Positions 35,016-45,055 of a DNA stretch of 64,000 nt are shown piece after piece. The stretch is from Lachnospiraceae bacterium (lineage in GTDB: Bacteria; Bacillota; Clostridia; Lachnospirales; Lachnospiraceae), in contig QOUV01000009.1 in assembly GCA_003862155.1 (NCBI GenBank), positions 1 through 64,000 on the forward strand, in the 5' to 3' direction. Each line of letters opens with the position of its first letter. Position 1 is the stretch's first letter. The notes beneath the pieces are model-generated. The model was not told the DNA's origin. It saw only the letters and a program-made list of their open reading frames with translations, and did no database searches. A program made the position numbers and the translations under genes.

Positions 35016-35624
35016 ATGAGTATCAGACCATTTGATAAATATAAGGATAAAAACGGCAACCCGTACCAGGTTATCGCCACAGCGATCTCGTTTACGACTG
35101 AGTCCGAGGAGATCGTTGTTCAGCAGCTCTACGGCGGATATGTAAATATCTCGATCCCTAAGGATAAGTTCGAGAGGATATTTACCAGGGTGGAGAGTGA
35201 AGAGGATAGCAGGACAGCTGCTTCCGATAATAATACGATGGTTCCGGAGAAGAGGACCGCTATAAACAAGCCGATCGAGACTGTAAAAAAGCCTACGGTC
35301 ATAAAGCCCGCTTCTTCACCAGAGGTCGTCGTCCGCCCGTCACCTGCCACGATAACTACGGTAAATGACAGTGACGAAGACACAGAAAAGACTCCTGCCG
35401 TAAGGGATATGCTCGCATTCCTCGACACAGATGATTTCGATGAGAAATATATGATAATAGAGCACATGGCCCAGAATGACGAGTTAAACGATACTTTTAT
35501 AGACAATATGGCAGCGTCCATTGATATAGTAATAGACGACGGGCCGCTGGACGGCAGGATAAAAGAGCTGTTAAAGTGCGTTGGGACCAGAAAACACTTC
35601 GAGGGCACAAGGCTTAGAGATTAA
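35016..35624 (+). CDS. DUF1653-domain protein with acidic C-terminal part
   Basis: Residues 1-60 resemble the small DUF1653 domain: RPFDKYKDKNGNPYQVIATA, then VVQQLYGGYVN and KFERIF. A Ser/Thr/Pro-rich linker (about 61-130) joins a helical, acidic C-terminal part with LAFLDTDDFDEKYMIIEHM. The role of DUF1653 is unknown. Its end overlaps by four bases the end of the convergent CYTH gene. A GAAGGA site precedes the ATG. Confidence 0.7.
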   Translation: MSIRPFDKYKDKNGNPYQVIATAISFTTESEEIVVQQLYGGYVNISIPKDKFERIFTRVESEEDSRTAASDNNTMVPEKRTAINKPIETVKKPTVIKPASSPEVVVRPSPATITTVNDSDEDTEKTPAVRDMLAFLDTDDFDEKYMIIEHMAQNDELNDTFIDNMAASIDIVIDDGPLDGRIKELLKCVGTRKHFEGTRLRD

Positions 35625-36133
35625 GCTTTATCTGTGATGCCGGGAAGACCGTTTAAAGAGAGGTCGGAGTTCGAAAAGCCCCTGATCTCCGTTACGTCTT
35701 TTCCAAACCACTCCGGCGGGGTGTAGCTTCTGGCAGAATCCTTTGAGTCGAATTCCACTTCGGCATAGACAAGTCCCAGAAACTCTCCTTCGAAGACATC
35801 GAGCTCTATAGTCAGATCCCTTCCTGAAGAGGTGTCCTTCACTCCGGCCGGGATCAGGTAGCGCGTCTTTTCGATGATGTGCCCATCACACTTAGTAAAG
35901 AGCTTTTCACCGGCATCCGCAGGAACTTCGATATTTATCTCCTGCCTTGCGAGCCCGCCGTTGTCCTTGTAGGTCATAATGTATCTGGGATCGCTGTCAC
36001 CTGACTGCTCTTTTCTTATACGAAGGCAGGGACGATGCAGTACGTATCCCTGTTTTAAAGACTTGGATGGGTAAGTTTTGTAGTTTTCGGGCAGCCTGCC
36101 CTTATCGATTAAAAATTTGCGTTCTATTTCCAT
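35621..36133 (-). CDS. CYTH-domain protein (triphosphate tunnel enzyme)
   Basis: This 170-residue protein begins MEIERKFLI, the ExExK signature of the CYTH/triphosphate tunnel metalloenzyme fold. LKQGYVLHRPCLRIRKEQ and YIMTYKDNGG add the basic residues lining the tunnel, and LTIELDVFEG and YAEVEFDS give further acids. Bacterial members cleave inorganic triphosphate, or thiamine or nucleoside triphosphates. Which applies here is unknown. AGGAG lies 7 bases before the ATG. Confidence 0.88.
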   Translation of the reverse strand: MEIERKFLIDKGRLPENYKTYPSKSLKQGYVLHRPCLRIRKEQSGDSDPRYIMTYKDNGGLARQEINIEVPADAGEKLFTKCDGHIIEKTRYLIPAGVKDTSSGRDLTIELDVFEGEFLGLVYAEVEFDSKDSARSYTPPEWFGKDVTEIRGFSNSDLSLNGLPGITDKA

Positions 36134-36186
36134 GTTGAGCTCCTAAGCTGTGTTTGTCAGCTTCATTATAGAGAAAGGATGGTATT

Positions 36187-36738
36187 ATGTCAAAAGTAGC
36201 GATTCTTATAGCGGACGGTTGCGAAGAGTGTGAGGCTCTGATTCAGGTGGATATGCTCCGCAGGGCGAAAATAGATATCGACATGGTGTCTGTCAGTGAT
36301 TCAAGGCAGGTTACGAGTGCGAGAAATATCACATTTATCTGCGACAGAGTTCTGAGTGACCTGGATCCGGACGCATACGACGGGGTTATCCTCCCTGGCG
36401 GAATGCCTGGGACCACTAATCTGAAGGAAAATCCGAAGGTCATCTCACTGATAAAGAAGTACAACGCCGAGAAAAAACTCGTCGCTGCCATCTGTGCAGC
36501 CCCGACTGTCTTAGGTTATGCGGGTATCTTGAAAGGCAGGAATGCCACCTGCTATCCGGGAATGGAGGATGGCCTGACAGGTGCCCTGAAGAAGACGGAT
36601 CCGGTCGTTCGCGATGGAAATGTAATAACGAGCCGAGGACTCGGCACGGCGCTCTCATTCGCAGGCGCGATTATAGAGTATTTTACAGATCAAGCCACAG
36701 CTAAGGATACGCTTACGAAAGTGGTCTATAAATACTGA
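36187..36738 (+). CDS. DJ-1/PfpI-family protein (YajL/ThiJ type)
   Basis: The 183-residue protein has the DJ-1 fold: VAILIADGCEECEAL with the conserved Glu near residue 15, YDGVILPGGMPGTTNL, and the nucleophile Cys in VAAICAAPTVLG at the elbow. Members act as protein or nucleotide deglycases, chaperones or oxidative-stress proteins; the exact activity cannot be deduced. A terminator follows after about 60 bases. GGATGG precedes the ATG. Confidence 0.9.
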   Translation: MSKVAILIADGCEECEALIQVDMLRRAKIDIDMVSVSDSRQVTSARNITFICDRVLSDLDPDAYDGVILPGGMPGTTNLKENPKVISLIKKYNAEKKLVAAICAAPTVLGYAGILKGRNATCYPGMEDGLTGALKKTDPVVRDGNVITSRGLGTALSFAGAIIEYFTDQATAKDTLTKVVYKY

Positions 36739-36800
36739 TTCGACAGTCTGTTCGCAACACCTGTTCCGAACGTAATTTTTGTAACATTTGCACAAAGTAA

Positions 36801-36836
36801 AGCATCTACCGTAATATCTGGTAGGTGCTTTTTTTG
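36801..36836 (+). terminator. Terminator after the DJ-1 gene
   Basis: GCATCTACC and GGTAGGTGC form a stem with one G-T pair and a 9-base loop, followed by seven T. It separates the DJ-1 gene from the division cluster. Confidence 0.85.
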
Positions 36837-36963
36837 CTGCCACAATATATTGTAACTTCCGGCTTGAAAAAATGCCCCCACAACGCCCCACTCCTTGTTT
36901 TACAAGGGAAATCGAACAGCCATTTCATTGAAAAATGTCTCGATAATGTATAAAATTGTAACA

Positions 36964-37001
36964 AAGTGGTAAGAAGTGGTGGAAAGTGCCACAAAAGTGG
37001 T
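36964..37001 (+). promoter_or_regulatory. MraZ operator boxes upstream of mraZ
   Basis: Four direct repeats of AAGTGGT type lie at ten- or eleven-base steps: GTGGT at 36966, GTGGT at 36976, a variant GTGCC at 36986 and GTGGT at 36997. MraZ is known to bind such helically phased boxes in its own promoter and to control the division cluster. A likely promoter, TTGAAA at about 36928 and TATAAA at about 36949, lies just upstream, so bound MraZ would sit near the transcription start. Confidence 0.75.
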
Positions 37002-37027
37002 GAGCCGGGAAGGAGGTGACAGCCGTT

Positions 37028-37459
37028 ATGTTCATGGGTGAGTATAATCACACTATAGATCCGAAGGGCAGGGTGATAATCCCGGCTAAATTTCGTGAAA
37101 ACCTTGGTGCCCAGTTCGTGATCACAAAAGGACTTGACGGCTGTCTCTACGGCTACTCTTATGATACCTGGGAGGAAGTAGGAGAAAATTTCAAACAGTC
37201 TATAAAGGCCAGTAAAGAGGCCAGAAAATTTTCGAGATTTTTCTTTGCGTCTGCTTCGAGCTGCGATATCGACAAGCAGGGCAGGATACTTATACCGGCA
37301 AATCTCCGCGAGTATGCAGGACTGAAAAAAGACGTTGTCCTGGCAGGAAACCTGACTCACATAGAGATCTGGGACAAGGAAAAGTGGGATGAGGCCAGCT
37401 CGTTTGACAATATGGATCAGGTGGCTGACAATCTTGCGGATCTGGGGCTTACATTATGA
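37028..37459 (+). CDS. mraZ: Transcriptional regulator MraZ
   Basis: The 143-residue protein has two AbrB-like MraZ repeats, each with a DxKGR motif: [20 protein letters not shown] at the start and [20 protein letters not shown] in the second half. It binds the boxes at 36964-37001 as a ring-shaped oligomer in the known systems. The ATG at 37028 is chosen because AAGGAGGTG lies 10 bases upstream; a GTG at 37016 would overlap that site. Its stop overlaps the rsmH start (ATGA), so the two are coupled. Confidence 0.97.
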   Translation: MFMGEYNHTIDPKGRVIIPAKFRENLGAQFVITKGLDGCLYGYSYDTWEEVGENFKQSIKASKEARKFSRFFFASASSCDIDKQGRILIPANLREYAGLKKDVVLAGNLTHIEIWDKEKWDEASSFDNMDQVADNLADLGLTL

Positions 37460-38427
37460 CAGAATTCAAACATTATCCGGTGATGCTTGAAGAGGTCATA
37501 GATTCTCTCGATATAAAGCCGGACGGAATATATGTGGACGGCACACTTGGCGGCGCCGGACATTCATTTGAGATAGCAAAGCGCCTCACAGAAGGCGGAA
37601 GACTTATTGGAATAGATCAGGATACCGACGCGATAGCGGCGGCGGGCGAGCGGCTTTCACCTTTCAGTGACAGAGTTACTATAGTTCATGACAACTACGA
37701 GCATATAGGAGAGATCCTCTCATCTATGGGCATTGAAAAAGTGGACGGAATCCTCCTTGATCTCGGGGTTTCATCGTATCAGCTCGATACGGCGGAGAGA
37801 GGTTTTTCCTATAAGACCGACGACGCCCCGCTTGATATGAGAATGGACCGGGATTCGGATTTTACGGCGAAAGAGCTTTTAAACACCTATTCTGAGAAGG
37901 ATCTGACGAGGATAATAAGAGATTACGGTGAGGAAAAATTTGCCGACCGCATTGCAAAAAATATCGTAAAAGAGAGACCGTTAGAGACTACGGGCGACCT
38001 GAACCGTATTATCAGGGAGTCGATCCCGGAGAAGTTCAGAAGGACCGGCGGAAACCCGTCGAAGAGGACGTTTCAGGCGATAAGGATCGAGCTTAACAGG
38101 GAGCTTACAGTCCTTACCGACACGATTGATACGATGATAGACCTGCTCGAAGAGGACGGAAGACTTGCGATTATAACCTTCCACTCACTTGAGGACAGGA
38201 TAGTAAAGAGCCATTTTAAAAAGAAAGAGTACCCGTGTACGTGTCCGCCGGACTTTCCGGTATGCGTCTGCGGGAATATTTCAAAGGGGTATCAGCTTAA
38301 AAAAAAGCCGATACTTCCGAGTGAAAAAGAGTTAACAGAAAATAAGAGATCGAAGAGCGCAAAGCTTAGGGTCTTTGTAAGAGCGACATCACAGAATTCC
38401 CAGCCAGTCAGGAGGAGAGTTAAATGA
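37456..38427 (+). CDS. rsmH: 16S rRNA m4C1402 methyltransferase RsmH
   Basis: The 323-residue SAM-dependent enzyme methylates N4 of C1402 in 16S r[16 protein letters not shown] at the start, [14 protein letters not shown] (SAM loop), [24 protein letters not shown] and [17 protein letters not shown] are all typical. Length fits the family (about 310). It overlaps both mraZ and ftsL by four bases. Confidence 0.97.
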   Translation: MTEFKHYPVMLEEVIDSLDIKPDGIYVDGTLGGAGHSFEIAKRLTEGGRLIGIDQDTDAIAAAGERLSPFSDRVTIVHDNYEHIGEILSSMGIEKVDGILLDLGVSSYQLDTAERGFSYKTDDAPLDMRMDRDSDFTAKELLNTYSEKDLTRIIRDYGEEKFADRIAKNIVKERPLETTGDLNRIIRESIPEKFRRTGGNPSKRTFQAIRIELNRELTVLTDTIDTMIDLLEEDGRLAIITFHSLEDRIVKSHFKKKEYPCTCPPDFPVCVCGNISKGYQLKKKPILPSEKELTENKRSKSAKLRVFVRATSQNSQPVRRRVK

Positions 38428-38876
38428 AGCAGACATATATTTTTGAACAGGGTTCAGAGGCACATGCATTTGTAACGGAGAGAGAGCACGAGGAGAGGCT
38501 TAGAAGAGAGAGGGAGGAATTAAAACGCAAGCGCAGGGCCCGCGCCAGAAAAAATGCCAAACTCCTCAGAATCAAGAGGAGACGTTTCAGAATTTCCCTT
38601 GTCGCAGGCGCTCTTCTTTTTGTAATGTTCGGGGCTTTTGTATTTCTTGAGAACGGCATAACATCTTCGATCAGAAATATTTCATCCTGTGAGCAGCAGA
38701 TATCTGATATAAAGGCCGAGAATTCAGCACTGCTCTCAAAGATCAACACAGACGCCAACCTTTCCAATGTCAAGAAGAAAGCTACGAAAGAGCTTGGAAT
38801 GAAGTATGCAAAGTCTGGACAGATAGTGTATTATACTATGGACGAACAGGATTACATGACCGTGGATAATAAATAG
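38424..38876 (+). CDS. ftsL: Cell division protein FtsL-like
   Basis: This 150-residue protein has a very basic N-terminal cytoplasmic part (about 1-55, Arg/Lys-rich), one membrane helix (about 56-76, [19 protein letters not shown]) and an outer coiled coil (about 80-120, [20 protein letters not shown]). This architecture and its place between rsmH and a class B PBP identify an FtsL-type septal protein that joins DivIB and DivIC. Sequence is poorly conserved in the family, so the call relies on layout. GGAGGAG precedes the ATG. Confidence 0.85.
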   Translation: MKQTYIFEQGSEAHAFVTEREHEERLRREREELKRKRRARARKNAKLLRIKRRRFRISLVAGALLFVMFGAFVFLENGITSSIRNISSCEQQISDIKAENSALLSKINTDANLSNVKKKATKELGMKYAKSGQIVYYTMDEQDYMTVDNK

Positions 38877-38882
38877 AGTTTT

Positions 38883-40769
38883 ATGAGCGTTAATCAAAAA
38901 TATCATAGAAATCACAGAAGAGGGAACAGGATATACAAGAGAATGCAGGCCACTCTTACGCTTGTATTCTTTGCGTGTCTGGCCCTTTTTTGCGTTATAC
39001 TGGGGCGGGTAATTTCAATCCAGGCAAAGGACGGACCCAAATACGCAAAGCAGGTTTTAAGCCAGATGTCCTATCAGAACAGGGTTATTCCCTATAAGCG
39101 GGGGGATATAGTAGACAGCAAGGGAACGACTCTTGCAACTTCTATTGATGTCTACAACGTTGTCTTGGACTGCAAGGCCTTAAAAGAAGAAAAAAAGAAT
39201 AAAAAAGGGATCATCGAAAGCACTGCAAAGTACGTACACCAGTATTTTCCAGATATTAAAGAGAGTGCGGTGACAGATGCCGTTGAAAAACATCCGAAGA
39301 GTCAGTATACAGTCTTAAAGAAAAGAGAAAGCTACGAGAGAATGAAGGCTTTCTCTGATTTTTCATCTTCAAAAAAGGGGAAGAAGGCAGTCGCCGGCAT
39401 CTGGTTTGAAAAAGAGTACAAGAGACAGTACCCTTATCCAAACCTCGCTTCGCAGCTTATAGGCTTTGTCGCATCGGGAAACACCGGAGTCACGGGACTT
39501 GAGAATCAGTACAATTCTGTATTAAACGGCACCGACGGCCGCTCCTTTGGATATCAGAACGAGGATAACTCCGTCGAAAACAGTGTCATCGAGCCTGTAA
39601 ACGGCAACACGATCCAGACATCTCTCGACGTTTTTACTCAGCAGACTGTAAATAACGCTGTCACCAAATTTAACAAGAGAATGGAGAAGGCTGCCGGAAA
39701 TCACAAGAGAGGTTCAAAGAACACCGCAGTTCTCGTAATGAACCCGAATAACGGCCAGATCTATGCGATGGCGACTTATCCGTCATTTTCACTGAATAAA
39801 CCGAGGAAGCTCTCTAGTCTGTATACGAAGCAGGAACTGAGCGGCATGTCATCAAAAGATCAGCTCGACGCCTTAAACGGGCTGTGGCAGAACTTCCCTG
39901 TAAGCCATACCTTTGAGCCGGGTTCTACGTTCAAGCCTTTTACAGTGGCAGCAGGACTTGAGACAGGACGTCTTAAGGATTCGGATACATTTTTGTGCGA
40001 CGGCGGCATGAAGTTTGCGGACAACGTCTATGTAAAGTGTGAGTCCCATCACGGAATTGAGACAGTCAGAAAAGCACTGATGGATTCGTGCAATGATTCC
40101 CTGATGCAGATCGGACTTAGGCTCGGAGCGAAGAATTTTGAATTCTACCAGCACCTGTTCGGCTTCGGACAGAAGACCGGTGTAGACCTTCCGGGAGAGC
40201 CAAGGACGAACACCCTTCTTTACTCTGAAAAGGAGCTGCAGAGAACTCCAGTAAACCTTGCGACCAACGCATTCGGACAGAACTTCAATGTCACGATGAT
40301 ACAGATCGCGAGCGGTTACTGCTCACTTATAAACGGGGGAAACTATTACAAGCCGACAGTCGTGACAAAGGTCGAAGATGATTCCGGAAACACAGTTTCA
40401 AAGAATGATCCGGAGCTTCTTAAAAAGACTATCTCAAAGGAAACTTCAGATCAGATCAGAAGCTATCTGAAGTCGGTAGTTACCGGAGGTACCGGTGTCA
40501 CTGCCCAGGTCAAAGGTTATTCCATCGGAGGAAAAACAGGAACAGCTGAGAAACAGCCTAGAAAACAGGGCAATTATCTGGTATCATTTATAGGGTTTGC
40601 GCCGGTCGAAAGTCCGAAGCTCCTTGTCTACGTTGTAGTCGATGAGCCGAACGCACCAGACCAGGCACATTCCAAATTCGCTCAGGAGATAGCTCACGAT
40701 ATTTTCAAGACCCTTCTTCCGTACTATAATATAGAGAAGACTTCGAAGAAGAAAAACAGTAAAAAATGA
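38883..40769 (+). CDS. Class B penicillin-binding protein (FtsI/SpoVD type)
   Basis: The 628-residue protein has one N-terminal membrane helix (about 22-43), a dimerisation domain (RGDIVDSKGTTLATSIDVYN) and a transpeptidase domain. The active-site Ser is in PGSTFKPFTVA (about residue 348), SCN follows as the SxN motif, and KTG is in IGGKTGTAEK (about 551). It cross-links septal peptidoglycan with FtsW, encoded in the same cluster. There is no C-terminal PASTA domain, which favours vegetative FtsI over SpoVD, but the two are hard to separate. Lys-rich tail. Confidence 0.93.
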   Translation: MSVNQKYHRNHRRGNRIYKRMQATLTLVFFACLALFCVILGRVISIQAKDGPKYAKQVLSQMSYQNRVIPYKRGDIVDSKGTTLATSIDVYNVVLDCKALKEEKKNKKGIIESTAKYVHQYFPDIKESAVTDAVEKHPKSQYTVLKKRESYERMKAFSDFSSSKKGKKAVAGIWFEKEYKRQYPYPNLASQLIGFVASGNTGVTGLENQYNSVLNGTDGRSFGYQNEDNSVENSVIEPVNGNTIQTSLDVFTQQTVNNAVTKFNKRMEKAAGNHKRGSKNTAVLVMNPNNGQIYAMATYPSFSLNKPRKLSSLYTKQELSGMSSKDQLDALNGLWQNFPVSHTFEPGSTFKPFTVAAGLETGRLKDSDTFLCDGGMKFADNVYVKCESHHGIETVRKALMDSCNDSLMQIGLRLGAKNFEFYQHLFGFGQKTGVDLPGEPRTNTLLYSEKELQRTPVNLATNAFGQNFNVTMIQIASGYCSLINGGNYYKPTVVTKVEDDSGNTVSKNDPELLKKTISKETSDQIRSYLKSVVTGGTGVTAQVKGYSIGGKTGTAEKQPRKQGNYLVSFIGFAPVESPKLLVYVVVDEPNAPDQAHSKFAQEIAHDIFKTLLPYYNIEKTSKKKNSKK

Positions 40770-40795
40770 GAGCGTATCTCTACAAAGGAGAAAAC

Positions 40796-41758
40796 ATGTT
40801 ACAGATAGTCGTACCACTTATTGCAGCTTTCGCTGTTTCAGTATTACTCGGGCCGGTCGTTATCCCGTGGCTTAAAAAGCTCCACGCGAGCCAGACCGAG
40901 AGGGATTATTTAAAGACCCATGTCGCGAAGAACGGGACGCCTACTATGGGCGGCATTATGATCCTTGCAGGACTTCTGGTGGGAACTTTGATCGGAGCTG
41001 CAAAGTATCCGAAGGTGCTACCAATTTTAGTCCTTGCTATAGGATTCGGAATCATAGGTTTTTTAGATGACTTTCTTAAAGTCGCACTTCACAGGACAGA
41101 CGGACTTTTTCCGTGGCAGAAGATGCTTTTGCAGATTATAGTTACTACAATTTTTGCAGTGTGGCTTATAAAATTTACCGATGTAGACCTTGCGATCATG
41201 ATCCCTTTCACATCGCAGAATCTTGTAAATATTCCGGAATGGCTCGCGATAGTCATATTGTATTTCGCAGTGCTTGGCACAGTAAACGGGACGAACTTTA
41301 CAGACGGACTCGATGGACTCGCCTCATCTGTTACGATAGTGGTCGCTGTATTTTTCATGATCGCATCACTTCTGCTCGACGGAGATATCGAACCGGTCTG
41401 CGCTGCCATGGCGGGTGCCCTCTGCGGATTTCTGGTTTACAATCACTATCCGGCAAAGGTCTTCATGGGAGACACAGGTTCCCTTGCACTCGGAGGGTTT
41501 GTGGCAGGAGCCGCATACCTTCTCCATATGCCGATCTTTATCCTCATCGCTGGGTTTATTTATCTGATCGAGGTCGTATCCGTAATCCTTCAGGTCGGAG
41601 TCTTCAAGCTGACTCACGGGAAAAAGCGCCTGTTCAAGATGGCACCTATTCACCATCATTTTGAAAAGAGCGGATACTCTGAGAAGCAGATAGTTATCGC
41701 ATTTACGCTGGTTACGGTGGGCTGCTGCGCTGTTGCGCTGCTCGGCCTTATCTTATGA
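40796..41758 (+). CDS. mraY: Phospho-MurNAc-pentapeptide transferase MraY
   Basis: The 320-residue membrane enzyme attaches phospho-MurNAc-pentapeptide to undecaprenyl phosphate, making lipid I. It has about ten helices and the catalytic Asp residues in GFLDDFLKV and in NGTNFTDGLDGLASS and VFMGDTGSLALGG; APIHHHFEKSG is the family His loop. The ATG at 40796 follows AAAGGAG and is preferred to an upstream in-frame ATG at 40766. Confidence 0.97.
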   Translation: MLQIVVPLIAAFAVSVLLGPVVIPWLKKLHASQTERDYLKTHVAKNGTPTMGGIMILAGLLVGTLIGAAKYPKVLPILVLAIGFGIIGFLDDFLKVALHRTDGLFPWQKMLLQIIVTTIFAVWLIKFTDVDLAIMIPFTSQNLVNIPEWLAIVILYFAVLGTVNGTNFTDGLDGLASSVTIVVAVFFMIASLLLDGDIEPVCAAMAGALCGFLVYNHYPAKVFMGDTGSLALGGFVAGAAYLLHMPIFILIAGFIYLIEVVSVILQVGVFKLTHGKKRLFKMAPIHHHFEKSGYSEKQIVIAFTLVTVGCCAVALLGLIL

Positions 41759-41777
41759 TCATATGGAAAGGAAAAAA

Positions 41778-43127
41778 ATGAAAGACAAGTATCTTGTAGT
41801 TGGTCTCGGAAAGAGCGGAGTAGCAGCAGCCAAGCTGCTTCTTGCAGAGGGAAAAGATGTTGTACTGTTTAACAGCTCTGATATGGATGCGGACGATTTT
41901 CTAAAGAAAAATCCACAGCTTAAAGGTCTGCCGTTTTACACGGAAGAACTGCCGAAGGAGCAGTATGAGGACATAAAAGAGGCGGTATTAAGCCCTGGTG
42001 TGCCGCTCGATATCCCGTTTGTAGAAGATCTGAAGAATCGCGGGATCCATCTCTCGGGTGAGGTGGAGCTCGCTTACTCATTTTCACATGGGACAATTGC
42101 AGCTATCACCGGAACAAACGGAAAGACCACAACGACGGCTCTGACCGGACATATTTTAAAGGATTACTATGACGATGTAAGGGTTGTAGGAAATATCGGT
42201 ATCCCGTTTACAGACGAGGCCGCTACTACAAAAGACGACACGAGGATCGCGATCGAGGTCTCATCGTTCCAGCTCGAGACAATCGATACTTTCCATCCTC
42301 ACGCCGCAGCAATCTTAAATATCACTCCGGACCATCTGAACCGTCACCACACGATGGAAAACTACATCGCAGCCAAGGAGTCGATCGTAAAGAATCAGAC
42401 TCCTTCAGACGTCACTGTTTTAAACTACGAGGATGACGTATTAAGGGAGTTCGGAAAGACATTAAAGACTCATGTAGTATATTTTTCAAGTAAAAGAAAA
42501 GTGGAGAACGGTCTCTACTACGATGAGAGCAGAAAGGCCATTTTTATAGACAGAGATGGCTTGGAGGAGAAGGTCATCGATGTCAGTGACCTTCAGATAA
42601 TCGGCGCGCACAATTACGAGAATGTGTGTGCAGCTGTGGCCCTCTCGCTCTCTCTCGACGTCCCGATGGATTCTATAAGAAAGAGCCTTACCTCTTTTAA
42701 GGCTGTTGAGCACAGAATCGAGTTCGTCTGCGAGAAGAACGGCGTAAAGTATTACGACGATTCAAAGGGCACGAACCCGGATGCCGCTATAAAGGCGGTC
42801 CTTTCAATGCCTGCACCTACTCTTCTTATCGGAGGCGGCTTCGACAAGGGAAGCACCTACGATGAGTGGGTCGAGACATTCCCGGGCAGAGTTAAAAAAC
42901 TCGTGCTTATAGGGGTCACAAAGGACAAAATCGCAGCCTGCTGCGATAAACACGGATTTAAAGATTATGAATTTGCCGACACTCTGCAGGAGGCTGTAGA
43001 CAAGTGTGCAGCAGAGGCATCGAGCGGTGACTGTGTACTGCTTTCACCTGCATGTGCCAGCTGGGATATGTTCCCGAACTATGAGATCAGGGGAGACGAG
43101 TTCAAAGAGCACGTAAGGAAGATGTAA
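41778..43127 (+). CDS. murD: UDP-MurNAc-L-alanine:D-glutamate ligase
   Basis: The 449-residue Mur ligase adds D-glutamate to UDP-MurNAc-L-Ala. N-terminal YLVVGLGKSGVAAAKLL binds the uridine part, AITGTNGKTTTTAL is the ATP P-loop, LNITPDHLNRHHTMENY and KYYDDSKGTNPDAAIKA are central and C-terminal family motifs, and VLLSPACASWDMF is typical of MurD. The start at 41778 is chosen from the family N terminus; it overlaps a weak AAAGGA site. murE, murF, murC and murG are not in this cluster. Confidence 0.96.
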   Translation: MKDKYLVVGLGKSGVAAAKLLLAEGKDVVLFNSSDMDADDFLKKNPQLKGLPFYTEELPKEQYEDIKEAVLSPGVPLDIPFVEDLKNRGIHLSGEVELAYSFSHGTIAAITGTNGKTTTTALTGHILKDYYDDVRVVGNIGIPFTDEAATTKDDTRIAIEVSSFQLETIDTFHPHAAAILNITPDHLNRHHTMENYIAAKESIVKNQTPSDVTVLNYEDDVLREFGKTLKTHVVYFSSKRKVENGLYYDESRKAIFIDRDGLEEKVIDVSDLQIIGAHNYENVCAAVALSLSLDVPMDSIRKSLTSFKAVEHRIEFVCEKNGVKYYDDSKGTNPDAAIKAVLSMPAPTLLIGGGFDKGSTYDEWVETFPGRVKKLVLIGVTKDKIAACCDKHGFKDYEFADTLQEAVDKCAAEASSGDCVLLSPACASWDMFPNYEIRGDEFKEHVRKM

Positions 43128-43130
43128 GGA

Positions 43131-44288
43131 ATGAGTCGTAGAACAGGCGCAAAAATAGCAAAATTTAAAGATTACAGCCATGCGAAGTATTTTGACTATA
43201 TTCTGCTTGGCGTAGTTGTGCTGCTGGTTTTGTTCGGCCTGATGATGCTCTATTCCTCGAGTGCTTTCACGGCGTCTACAAGACTTGGAGATCCGGCTTT
43301 TTATCTGAAGAGGCAGGCGGTATTTGTCCTGATCGGAGCGGTGCTTTGTGCAGGTATCGCATTTATTCCGTATAATATTTACAAAGCTGGTGCAAACGTG
43401 ATCTATGCCCTGACTTTTCTTTTAAATATTGCCGTGCTTTTTGTCGGAAGGTCGAGTAACGGTTCCACGAGATGGATAAGAATCGGGTTCTTTTCCTTTC
43501 AGCCGTCTGAGCTTATGAAGATAGCCCTTATCATATCTATGGCTGCTGTAATCACGCATAACAGGAACCATTTCGGCAGTTTTAAATTTGATTTAAAATG
43601 TCTGATTCTTATTGCATTCTCTATCGTGCCGGTTCTCTCATCGAATTTAAGCACAGCCATAATCATTGCAGGCATCGGCTTTATCATGCTTTTTATAGCA
43701 AGCAAAAGGAAGGCACGACTGGCGGTAGTGGCAGGGATAGGAATGACAGCGGTCATCGTGGCAACTGTTTTTGGAGAGGGCTATAGAAGTGACCGTATAA
43801 AGTACTGGCTGCACCCTGAGCAGGCGACATCCGGCAAAGGATTCCAGGTCCTTCAGGGACTCTATGCAATAGGATCCGGCGGCTTTTTTGGAAAGGGGCT
43901 CGGCGCATCGGATACGAAGCTTGGCAACCTTCCTGAGTCACAGAACGATATGATCTTTTCGGTCATAGTAGAGGAGCTCGGGACATTCGGGGCGATCTGC
44001 CTGATACTTATGTATGTCGTGCTTCTCTGGAGAATCTACCTGATAGCAGTAAATGCGAAGGATATGTTCGGATCGTTCCTGGTGATAGGGGTGTTTGTGC
44101 ACCTTTCACTGCAGATGGTATTAAATATGCTCGTAGTTACGAAGACTATTCCAAATACAGGCGTCACTCTTCCGTTCATCAGTTACGGAGGCAGTTCTAT
44201 GATCGGGATACTGATGGAGATAGGCATAGTCCTGTCCGTGTCGCGGCAGATATCACTCGAAAATCTTTCGCTCGATGAGGAGGCGTGA
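43131..44288 (+). CDS. ftsW: Peptidoglycan glycosyltransferase FtsW
   Basis: The 385-residue SEDS-family protein has about ten membrane helices and polymerises lipid II at the septum with its PBP partner. MMLYSSSAFTAS, FQPSELMKIALIISMA, the outer loop YWLHPEQATSGKGFQVLQGL and the late NTGVTLPFISYGGSSM are typical. It follows murD by 3 bases, and its stop overlaps the start of ftsQ. An FtsW rather than RodA role is inferred from the cluster. Confidence 0.94.
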   Translation: MSRRTGAKIAKFKDYSHAKYFDYILLGVVVLLVLFGLMMLYSSSAFTASTRLGDPAFYLKRQAVFVLIGAVLCAGIAFIPYNIYKAGANVIYALTFLLNIAVLFVGRSSNGSTRWIRIGFFSFQPSELMKIALIISMAAVITHNRNHFGSFKFDLKCLILIAFSIVPVLSSNLSTAIIIAGIGFIMLFIASKRKARLAVVAGIGMTAVIVATVFGEGYRSDRIKYWLHPEQATSGKGFQVLQGLYAIGSGGFFGKGLGASDTKLGNLPESQNDMIFSVIVEELGTFGAICLILMYVVLLWRIYLIAVNAKDMFGSFLVIGVFVHLSLQMVLNMLVVTKTIPNTGVTLPFISYGGSSMIGILMEIGIVLSVSRQISLENLSLDEEA

Positions 44289-45037
44289 TGGAAAGAGATG
44301 GACATCGCTATTCACCGGCGAAATTTTATAAGATAAACATAATTATACTTATTATCCTTATCATCCTGGGAACTGCGGTTTTTCTGATTTTTGCCTGCAA
44401 TGTAAACAATGTCACGGTAAGGGGAAACACCCTGCTTGGCGCGAGTGAGATCGAAGGCTATGTGATGGCGGACAAGTACAGAAACAACGGCGCCTGGGAT
44501 GTTGTAAAGAACACGCTGCGCCCTCCGGAGATTCCGTTCGTAAAGGAAACGAAGGTGAGTCTTCACAATCTGCACGACCTGGTGATCACAGTTAAGGAAA
44601 AAGAGCTTACGGGACGGCTTAAGGACAAAAACGGAAACTATGTCTATATTGACAGGAACGGGATAGTAACTGAAGTCGATCCGAGGCTTCTCGGCAAAGC
44701 GGTCCCGGTAGAGGGGCTTACGACAAAAAAGTCAGCAGTCGTCGGAAAAGCCTATCCGGCGGCCGAGAACAGAGTCAAGGCACTGTCCGTTATATTTAAG
44801 TCGATGAAAAATATGGGCCTTGATATCAGCAAAGTGACATTCGGAGACAGCGGCCAGATCACACTTACCTGCGGAAAGGTCACGGCTTCATTTGGCACGG
44901 CGGACAGACTCAAAGACAAGCTCCTGCGCCTGTCATACATACTTCCGAAAGTCAAAGGGAGCGCTGGAATACTACATTTTGAGGATTTTACAGAGGATAA
45001 TACAGATATTGTATTTGAAAAAAAGAAAACCAAATGA
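44288..45037 (+). CDS. ftsQ: Cell division protein FtsQ/DivIB
   Basis: The protein of about 249 residues has a short cytoplasmic start, a membrane helix (about 17-36, IIILIILIILGTAVFLIF) and a POTRA domain (NNVTVRGNTLLGASEIEGYV) followed by a FtsQ-type beta domain. Together with FtsL it holds the septal synthases. The ATG at 44288 overlaps the ftsW stop; a GTG one codon earlier is possible. It is less conserved than its neighbours, so placement matters in the call. Confidence 0.88.
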   Translation: MERDGHRYSPAKFYKINIIILIILIILGTAVFLIFACNVNNVTVRGNTLLGASEIEGYVMADKYRNNGAWDVVKNTLRPPEIPFVKETKVSLHNLHDLVITVKEKELTGRLKDKNGNYVYIDRNGIVTEVDPRLLGKAVPVEGLTTKKSAVVGKAYPAAENRVKALSVIFKSMKNMGLDISKVTFGDSGQITLTCGKVTASFGTADRLKDKLLRLSYILPKVKGSAGILHFEDFTEDNTDIVFEKKKTK

Positions 45038-45055
45038 TTTTTTAGATAAAAAGGG